From: Ascarosepion bandense
Lineage: Eukaryota > Mollusca > Cephalopoda > Sepiida > Sepiidae
Length of the DNA stretch: 64,000 nucleotides
Reading direction: 5' to 3'
Assembly: GCA_037127315.1 (NCBI GenBank)
Contig: JBBBDQ010001939.1
Span: forward strand, 706,501-770,500
Of this stretch, positions 55,875-64,000 are shown piece by piece. The translations under genes and the position numbers were made by a program. Numbering within the stretch: position 1 is the stretch's first letter; each line of letters begins with the position of its first letter. The notes beneath the pieces are model-generated. The model saw only the letters and a program-made list of their open reading frames with translations, ran no database searches and was not told the origin of the DNA.

Positions 55875-56450
55875 AATAATTATAACAATTATAATTATCA
55901 TTAATTCACATTTTCTAAACCAATGAAAATTGACCCCACTTTCTTCCTCTACACACACAAAGATGTGACGCACTCACTATTAGACAAGTAGTTAACCCAG
56001 ACTGGCCATCAATATATGCATCAACAAAAATTTTGGTTCCTTTTCCTTTTTCAAATCATAATAGTAACATTTATCTCTTAACACATTACAAAAATCGAAG
56101 TAAGAAAACCCCAAATACTGCTTGTCTTTTCAAACAAAATTATTTAGGCACTCATTACGCACATCTATAAAAAACATACGAGAAATACTGTATACATTTT
56201 ACTTATACTTTGTCTCATCCTTCTGTCAGATTCCAACCAATATTTTTTTTTACATTTGAACCCCAACTCACAATTTTACTTAGTATTACTGTCTCTTGTG
56301 TCTCTAACACCATATAACAACCAGATAATAAATAACACACATTTTATTGTTTCCATGTCTTGCTGCTTCTTCTTTTATGAGTATTTGTATATATAAATGT
56401 AAGTGGGTTTTATATTTACTCAGAGTTATAACTCCCCTACAAGATAAAAG
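55875..56450. mobile_element. second, end-deleted copy of the 815-bp TIR element
   Basis: Co-linear with 20130-20710 over about 570 bp (TATCATTAATTCA, AAACCAATGA, CAACCAGATAATAAATAA, TTTGTATATATAAAT, AGAGTTATAACT). The GTCAGCTGAAAAG termini are missing at both ends. Confidence 0.8.
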
Positions 56451-56689
56451 AGTTTGTAGCTTACCAAAGGGATATATAGTTTGCAAACATTCAAAAATAG
56501 ATGACAACAGATAGTTTGAAATACTTAGCTTTCTTGGATTATTGAGAGATAATTCTTTGAAGTGTCGTGTGCTGGTTATAATAATAATTTTACACTGGCA
56601 AATACTTCAACACTAATCGCAAAGAATTGAAATGAATCCTTTCACATAACCTCAGACGCTCTTCTGATTAATTTAATTTTTCTCGTCAT

Positions 56690-56910
56690 TTTATATTAAA
56701 AAGAATTTCACATATGCTCACTAGTTTCTTTCCTTCTTCTCAGCTCAACGGTTAATTTCTATGAAAGCAAGGTTTTTATTGGTATTAAAACAATTTCATA
56801 TAGGCTCGTGAATTTCTTTCCTTCTTCTCAGCTCACTGGTTAATTTCTGTGAAAGACAATTGAAAAATCTCACAAAAGTTCATAAATTTAATTCCTTCTT
56901 TTTCAGTTCT
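56690..56910. repeat. short tandem array, about 88-bp units
   Basis: TTTCTTTCCTTCTTCTCAGC and the following GGTTAATTTCT occur at 56725 and 56813. A shorter third unit with TTCCTTCTTTTTCAG is near 56892. It is unrelated in sequence to the 88-bp satellite at 24 kb. Confidence 0.7.
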
Positions 56911-57381
56911 CCAAAATTGAAGGAAGTGGGGTGAATAATGGAATTAATATTATTTTACACTGACTACAGAGTCACCACATCTCACCTAGTCAGAACATAA
57001 AAACATATAGACAACAGGCCTCTTTAAAATGGCTACTGAATAGGTTGAAAGTGGTTGGGACAATAAATCCCTTCCTCTGAACATGAGAAAAAGCTTGTTT
57101 GTCACATTTTTAGAAACGTATAAGACAGGTTACAGCCAAATAAACTGTTTTTTTTTTTATAAAAATTTTAAAATGTACGAACTTTTTTCTACACTACGAC
57201 AGATGTCCATTCATACAAACATTTTTCAAATAGGACTCTTTCTTACGAAAAAATACACACGCAAAAATTCTACTTACACACCTTTTTACCATTACACACA
57301 CACAAAAGAATTGTTTCAAAAATTTTAAATCTGCAGTTTTAACATTTTATGATGTATTTGTATTCATTATTGAAATAAAGC

Positions 57382-57450
57382 CATGGTCGCCTACGTCCCG
57401 AAAGAACAAGGCACATAGAAGAAGAAGAAGAAGAAGAAGAAGAAGAAGAA
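57382..57450 (+). repeat. minimal RTE LINE 3' end with (GAA)n tail
   Basis: CATGGTCGCCTACGTCCCG and CAAGGCACATAGAAG match the last 35 bases of the RTE copy ending at 14566. About eleven GAA units follow. It is an extreme 5' truncation. Confidence 0.85.
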
Positions 57451-57869
57451 TCAATTAACTAACATCGCTAAATGGTAAGCTGATGTAATTCAGTAAAATT
57501 GTATATGCCTTTTAATTTTATATACCGTCACTGAAATTTATTTCTAATTTTTCTAAAAAAAAAAGAAAAAAAAAGGTATCTGCAAGAAGTGCAAAAAAAA
57601 TGGAAATGTCACAATTACAACATAAACAAAAAGCATTCTCATTCAACATTTAGGTTTAGTTTACTTTAACGCTTAATCGGGGAATAATAACAACACTTAA
57701 TTAATTTTCTTATCAAAAAAAAAGAAAAGAAAAGATGTTTTCTGTGGGTAGATTTCCCTGAATGTTCCTAATAACACATTCCATGTTAACTTAGTTTTCC
57801 CAGATAGTCTGAAACTCTCCCTTTAACTTACCCTTCGATTTTAATTTCATGTATTTTTAGTATTCTTGC

Positions 57870-58128
57870 AACAGCCAATCAATGGCTATAATAGTAATCA
57901 TGTGATATTTGACGTCATCAGCTGAAGCCTCAATCTCGGAAAAAAAAAGACAATCGTACCAAAACATCAACAAACTATCGTGACAGTAAGCATCATAGTG
58001 CAGCTCTTCTACTTTCTGTATTCAACAAATATACTGCGACGTTTTTTTTGCATAACTTCATTATTAAACAAAAAAGATAGTGGTGAGGAAAAAAAAAGCT
58101 TTTGAATCTATTCTCCGGCTGCGTCGCG
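57870..58128 (+). promoter_or_regulatory. probable promoter and 5' UTR of a host gene
   Basis: A CCAAT box (57875), a perfect CRE TGACGTCA (57910-57917), an E-box CAGCTG (57919) and a local cluster of CpG (CTCCGGCTGCGTCGCG, 58113-58128) precede a well-placed start codon. No TATA box is evident. CREB/ATF binding to the CRE is inferred from the motif only. Confidence 0.5.
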
Positions 58129-58171
58129 ATGGCTGACAACGAAGCCGTAGATTTAATTGATGATTTGAATG
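58129..58171 (+). CDS. probable first coding exon of a host gene, product unknown
   Basis: ATG at 58129 lies in a good initiation context (G at -3, G at +4). It encodes MADNEAVDLIDDLN plus one base, then ATG|GTAAGTAAG gives a near-consensus splice donor at 58172. The peptide is acidic, as at the N-terminus of many nuclear or cytosolic proteins, with no signal peptide. Fourteen residues are too few to name the family. The CpG-rich surroundings, the CRE and the absence of transposons downstream support a real gene. Exon 2 must lie beyond 64000, since I see no convincing acceptor plus long open frame downstream. Confidence 0.55.
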
Positions 58172-61100
58172 GTAAGTAAGTAATGGAAGAAGAAAGAAAA
58201 TTTTTGTTCATATGATTGTTGTCAACATGTTCGTTTTTATTCCTTATAAATCAAATTTGGATATAGTAAATGATCATCATCTATATAAATATTAGTTCCA
58301 GTAGAAAGCATCATCGGTCGGAATTTGTTTTCAAGAACAAAGTATTCCCCAATTGTTGAGCACCAAAAAAACAAAACGAAAAAAACAAAAAAAACAACAG
58401 CAGTTTTACTAGTTTAAGCTTTTTTTTTAAGTTAAAAAATTAAGTACCATTTTTTTTTTATTGTTTTGTTTGCTTTTTAGTTGGTGATAATTTTTATCTT
58501 TAAGAACTAGTTGACTTTTCTTCTTTAATACTTTTTTTTTTTTTTACTTGGTTGAAGAAATAAAATGTAGCAGGCCTTTTTACTTGCTTGAGTCAAAAAA
58601 TGTCATATGATTCTTTGGTTGTTTTAATAAAGAAAATATGATCCTTAAAGAATGTGTTCATGAAAATAAAATAAAATGGTTGATTTTAAGTGCCACTTGC
58701 CAGCCATTTTATCATATATATTTTTTTGTTTTGCTTGTAAAAATGGAAACTTTTATTGTCAAATGAAATGTCATGTGTTTTATTTACTTCATGCAATATC
58801 GACAACCTGTATTAATTAATAAACACAGCTAAAAAAACGAATTAATTGTTTATACCAACTTTTCATAGAACTTTTCTCAAAAACAAAGAATAAAAATAAA
58901 AATGATTTATTTTCGACTACATTCTTTCTTCCACCTCCGAAGTTTGATTATTTGGTTTGGATTTTTGTTTTTGTTTGTGTTAGTGTTTGTTTTTTTGTTT
59001 TTGTTTTTGTTTTACTTTATCGATCTCGTGGCTTTAGAAAAATTTCCTCCAACTTTAGTTTTTCATTGTTTTTATTAAATAACTTGACTCAATATTTTTT
59101 TTTTTGCTTGTTTTTTTTTTCTGTATATTTTTTATTGTCTTATATAAAAAAAATGTTGGAAAACACGACTCCATGACAGATTAAATTACCGTGAAATGAC
59201 GTGAATTGATTAACTTTTTTCTTCCTCCTTTTTTTATGTTTTAAATAAATGATCAAAATCTTAGTCTATTTTTTTAAGCCGTTCTGTATTTTTCTTCCTT
59301 ATTCAATTCAATATGGCGATTTCACTTAATCTTTGAGTATTGCGGACAGAATTATGAGGAAAAAAGTCTCAATTTAAGAGACCAAAAATAACTAAACTAC
59401 TTACGACTTGCTAATAAGTAGTAATAGTAGTATTGCTATTAGAGAGAGTACTTACTGATATCCAGTAGGTTGCCTTGAACTCCGCTCATTATTATAGACT
59501 AGACTTTTGTTTTCGGAATAGACTAGTAGAGAGATGCTTGTTTGTTTACTTTTCACTATTTTTTTTTTTTGTTTATTTAATAATGGCCTTGAGCGTCGGT
59601 ATCAACTTTCTATTTGCAAATCTTTATTGTCAAATTTCATGAAGATTAACCTTAAGCTGTCAAGTCTGAGTAAAAAGAAAAACATCCCTAAAGTTTAAGG
59701 GTTTATCTATTTTTAATAAAAGTTCAAGTGTGAGAATGGCTCATCACGTTTTTTTTAAAACAAATTACCATTTTTTTCTTTTTTTTTCAATGAAATACCC
59801 TCAGAAACGAGATAATGTTTGAGAACCTAAAAAAATGTTTATAATGATAATGGTTTGTCAGAAAACTTATTACACATACAAATTTTTAAAAATATCGATA
59901 GATCTTTCTTTTCTCATCTGCATTAAATTGTCTTCATTTTAATTTTAATCGTTTTACAGAAAAAAATTACCCCTTGCCTTCAATTTAATTAAGTTACTGT
60001 AGTTAATATGCCAATCTGTTTTTATGCGGTATGCGTCATTTAAAAAAGTTAAATGTTTGCGATTAATAAATTCAAGATAGCAAGAAATATTTCGTCTGAC
60101 AGTGTCCCGATTCATTCCTCTTTAAGTTAACTGGGGGTGTAAGTTAACTCTCTATTGTTCCACGTTGCGATCATCTCAATAAATCACATAAAAAGAAAAA
60201 GTTAAATAAATGTAGTTTGTTGTTGCTATTTGTTTGTAAACAATTCTGATACTAAAATACGAATGCTGCTAATTCAACAGTGTTTCCAAAGGATCCCTTT
60301 TATTTATTTTCAATTTCTTTGTTTTGCACATGAAAATATCGATCACTGAAATCCTGAAAGAATAACCATGGCAACACCTGCATGATTATGACGTCAATGC
60401 AGAGCGCTCAGCATTCTTGGTAATAAACATGACCGCGCTCGTATTAATTACGACTAGTAGTAACAGTATGAAGAGGGTTACTTGTTTGTTGTCGAAATGT
60501 CTACGACTTCTGATGACAACGTGGCATTAAAAATAACGTTCAAATAACAAAAAAAAAGCAACATTGCTGCCCATTAATGTCTTTTCACACACAAACAAAA
60601 AAATGATTTGTTTGTGTAGTAGTTTTGTTGATATTGAAACATGAAATAATCAACAATTGACTTATTTTTTAATTAGTGATTGATTTAATTTGGCGAATTT
60701 TATTTACCGTTTGTTTTTTGTAGATTCATGTGGCCACATTAAATATAGAGATAATTTGTAAATAAATGCTCATCTGAACCATTTTTATCACAAAATACTA
60801 AGCTGAGCGCTTTATTTATTTTTAGCAGTGATTCAAGTTTTTGGTTGTCTAGCCAGATTTTTATTTGGCATTTGTGTTGTTGGTCTACAACTGTACAAAA
60901 TCTGGGTGACTGACTAAGCTAGTCTTTAAACATAGCCTCCTGTTTCTTTTAAAGATTTTTTTTAGTTTAAAATATTGTTTTTCTTTCTGTTCTTTAAAAC
61001 TCTGAAAAAATTGTCTTATTTGCATTTATTTCGATACATTGTGTTGTGTATGTGATGATAAAAATGTTATTGTTTTTTTGTTCATTTGCTTATCAGTGAA

Positions 61101-64000
61101 TGACGTTTGCCTTCAACGACACAAGTTAGTTGTTTTAATTTTACTGTTGTAACAAAACAGTATTTTCTACCGTTATTTCTTTGTTTTTTTTTTCTTCTTT
61201 TGTTTCGTAAATCGCTCACTTATAACGATGGCTACATGCATGTGCTAGTTGTCACGTACCCAGAACAAGTAACTGTCAGTGTCAAGTTATTACTTAGGAA
61301 CTGTTACTGAAATAATAATTTTTTTTTTTTTCGAGCTATTCCTAATTACTTTAAGTGTGAATAATCCAACAAAAGAGATGTATTTTAAGAAAATATTCTT
61401 GAATTTCATAGATGATATAGACTATACTATTATTAGTAAATCAATGTAAGTGTCTGTAACCAATATTCAAAATGTAAACACTGAAAACAGACAGTATGGT
61501 AATATGGGTAATGGCGGGGATTGTGCGTGTCAGGATTTGTGGGATTGTTTTTATTTTATTTCATCAATGCATTAAATTAAAACAGTTATCAAATATTCTG
61601 AATTTTCTCCATCCATATTATTTACGCGTTTGTTTGTTTGAGTGTGTGATTTCATTTTTTCTTTTTTTTTTTTTTTTACTTACAATAAAATGTTACTTCG
61701 ACTCAGTTTGAGTGTTTATTTTTTTATTTTTTAGGTTAACAATTTTCGAGTTGTTCTAAGTTGCCTTTTATGTTCGTTAAAGTTACTAATAACAGCTATG
61801 GTTATTTTTACGATGATTTTTTTTTCTCTTTTTAAACTTCAAACCATCGTTAATTTCAAAATGTTCTGTGGAACTTGGGACAGAGCCAACAATAAAAATT
61901 GTACTTAATTTTTTTTTTTTTTTTTTTACCTTTCCTCTTTTTTGCTCTTTAAGTCTTTAAATCTGGCGTCTCAAGGCAAAATTCTTGAAATTATGGTTAT
62001 TCATTTTGCTATAATGAAATAAAGTAAAAAAACAAAACAAATTAATTTGATAAAACTTTAGTTTTCATCTCTATTTCAATAACAACAGGAAGTATTGGAG
62101 ATTTTCTTTAATTTTTCTGTGATGTCTTTTTTATTCTTTCTTTCTCTCTCTCTTTTTTTTAAATTACAAATTAGAAAACTTATTTTTAATACTTCATTTT
62201 TTCAACTTTTAATTAAATAAATTTATTTTCCAAGTGTGACCATTCGTTTAAATAATTTAAATTATTTTTATGAAAAACATTTTTGTTTGTAGTTTGTTTT
62301 TACACCGTAACTTACACTTAGTGACTAGTCATTGAACTTTTTTAAGTACTATTTGTAGTGCTATTTGAGTCTGAGTCTTACTCTTTAAGTCTTTGAATCT
62401 AAGTCTGTGATAATTTTTCAATGTGATCAAAAAAAAAAAAAATAATAATTCAATCATAAAGTGAATTATTTTGGTTTTTTAGCTTCCTTTCAGTTTATTT
62501 TATTATTTTTTTTTTTAAACAAGAAACTTGTCAATATAAAATTTTGCTTAGACCATTTTTTTATCCTCCTGTGTAGTGTAGTTGAATTTGATTTTCATAG
62601 AAAGTCGTTTGAGGTGCAAACTAAACTAAACTCAGTATTGTTTATAAAATTTACATTAATTCAATAGTTTTTTTATTTATTTTATTTTCCTTAGATGAAA
62701 CGTTTTTAAAAAGTTTATTAAAAATAATTGATTTCTCAAAATGAATGGCTCATTCAGTGTGAAATTTTTGTGAAAAAAGTTTGATAAATATTTATTTATC
62801 AATACGCTCTTCATAAATGTGCATTTGTTTATCATAATTTAATCAATTTTCTATTTATTACAATATTGTCGATGTATATTGAAACAATGATGCACACTCT
62901 AAAGTCGGCAATCTTTGAATTTTTTAACCCTTAGCTATAAAAATATTCAGTTTTTTCATTTTCTCACTCTTCTTTTTTCTGAATAAAAAGATGAAATAAA
63001 AACCGGTAATGCACAACTCTATTTTGTACCTAAATAATATTTTTAAATGTGCATTTATAAATAAAATATGTATTTAAATATAAAGTAATTAACCTTAAAA
63101 TATCATTATTATTTTCCTTAATTCTCTATGATTTTAGTGTATTTTGAGATGGTAAACAGTTTTGAGGTTTTTGCTCTATTAATCTTTTGGAAAAAGTTGT
63201 CATTTACTTATTTTTCTATAAAAGATCTTTATAGGTCTAAAGATAACCTTGTCAAGATTTTGTTTGAACCACCAGCATCCTATCTGAATATTGTAGATTC
63301 TAAATCATAATGTCTAGTCATTTAGTTATTCAAAAAACTACTGTTTTAAATGGGGTGGGGTGTATTGGTTCAGCAAAATGTATTTCCATTCTGCAGGAAA
63401 GATATTTTCCAGTATTCATTTGATGGATAGATGCCCATGCCAAACAAAAGGCTACAATATCACATAAAAAAACAAAGCAAAAAAGATATGAAGCAACTCT
63501 CCTGACATGGACCCCATTGAATATGTTTGAGCCATTTTACTGTTAAAAGAAAATGTTCAGAAAACCTACAAAAGAAAATTTACTTAATTCATTTCAAAGT
63601 GTTTTTTTCATTTGTTTTTTAAAAAGTAAAATTTACTAATATAAAATTCAATAAATCTTTACTTGCATAATAAAATATGGAATATTAAATCATTGTTTGA
63701 AAATAGAAATTTATATTGTAATATATACAACAACATGAAATGTTTTATATATAAAATAACCAGTTAGCATTTCAAAAGAATAAAAATGTATTTTAAGAGT
63801 ATTTATGAAGAGCCTTTCTTCCTTACTTTTTGAGCAACTAATACGTGGATACATGGATGGTGTTGATTAACACTGCAACCTGCTCTGTTGAAAATGCTCA
63901 GTTTTAAATAAAAAAAAATAAAAACAACACATTGTCCTTTGTTTGATCTTTATTCTACATCCAAATAAAGTAAAGATTCTCAACCATAAAATAGCAAATT
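58172..64000 (+). other. presumed first intron, transposon-poor and T-rich
   Basis: No RT, integrase, transposase, SINE head or TIR is recognised in about 5.8 kb, in contrast to the rest of the window. From about 58400 to 62800 the plus strand has many runs of 8-15 T and few long A runs. The ORFs here (58952-59176, 61107-61310, 61496-61711, 63128-63310) are T-rich chance frames. No acceptor followed by a plausible coding exon was identified. Confidence 0.45.

Noticed and set aside
58129..58171. Naming the host gene from the peptide MADNEAVDLIDDLN
   Set aside because: Several acidic N-termini look similar (for example RNA-processing factors). Fourteen residues do not discriminate, so no name is given.
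1..64000. CRISPR array, bacterial operon or a defined new defence or biosynthetic system
   Set aside because: No regularly spaced short repeats with unique spacers, no Shine-Dalgarno-led gene series and no intact multi-gene locus are present. The novelty here lies in repeat architecture.

Overview
The window looks like nuclear DNA of a metazoan, most likely a cephalopod mollusc (octopus or squid type). It is AT-rich, gene-poor and packed with old transposable elements. It carries SINEs built on 5S rRNA and tRNA-Arg-like heads, RTE/BovB-type, Jockey/CR1-type and R2/R4-type LINEs, Ty3/gypsy and Ty1/copia relics, mariner-type DNA elements and long TA, CA and TG microsatellites. No prokaryotic gene structure, CRISPR array or operon is present. 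The species assignment is inference from this repeat mix; no host protein was long enough to settle it.

Layout. 1-5.9 kb: A-rich DNA, two tRNA-like SINE families, a degenerate 5S-tRNA SINE, and a minus-strand SINE split by a solo LTR. 5.9-10.4 kb: a 5'-truncated Ty3/gypsy element with gag, protease, RT, RNase H, integrase, polypurine tract and 3' LTR. 11.7-14.6 kb: an RTE LINE in two inverted pieces, the signature of twin priming. 14.9-15.6 kb: a four-monomer SINE. 16.7-17.3 kb: a solo copia-type LTR. 18.9-22.5 kb: a 5S-like relic, an 815-bp TIR element, SINE and MITE copies and microsatellites. 24.2-25.3 kb: an 88-bp satellite split by a SINE. 25.8-27.4 kb: three stacked 3' ends of an R2/R4-type LINE, each ending in a TAA repeat. 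29.1-29.9 kb: an LTR with primer-binding site. 30.5-31.8 kb: a decayed transposase-like gene of a family I cannot name. 32.3-37.2 kb: a minus-strand copia element interrupted by a SINE. 37.7-39.1 kb: two MITEs. 40.4-46.7 kb: LINE fragments, a 1,248-bp mariner with intact ends, a SINE with target duplication and an internally deleted LTR element. 47.0-47.7 kb: a solo LTR. 48.8-54.1 kb: a three-level nest, SINE inside gypsy inside LINE. 55.7-57.5 kb: MITEs, a short tandem array and a tiny RTE tail. 57.9-64 kb: probable promoter, first coding exon and long first intron of a host gene on the plus strand.

Most coding sequence seen is broken mobile-element sequence. The only credible host coding exon is 43 nt at 58129-58171. 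The main interest lies in relationships among repeats: SINEs with exchanged modules, a SINE that shares its 3' tail with a LINE in the same window, and nested insertions that give a relative chronology.
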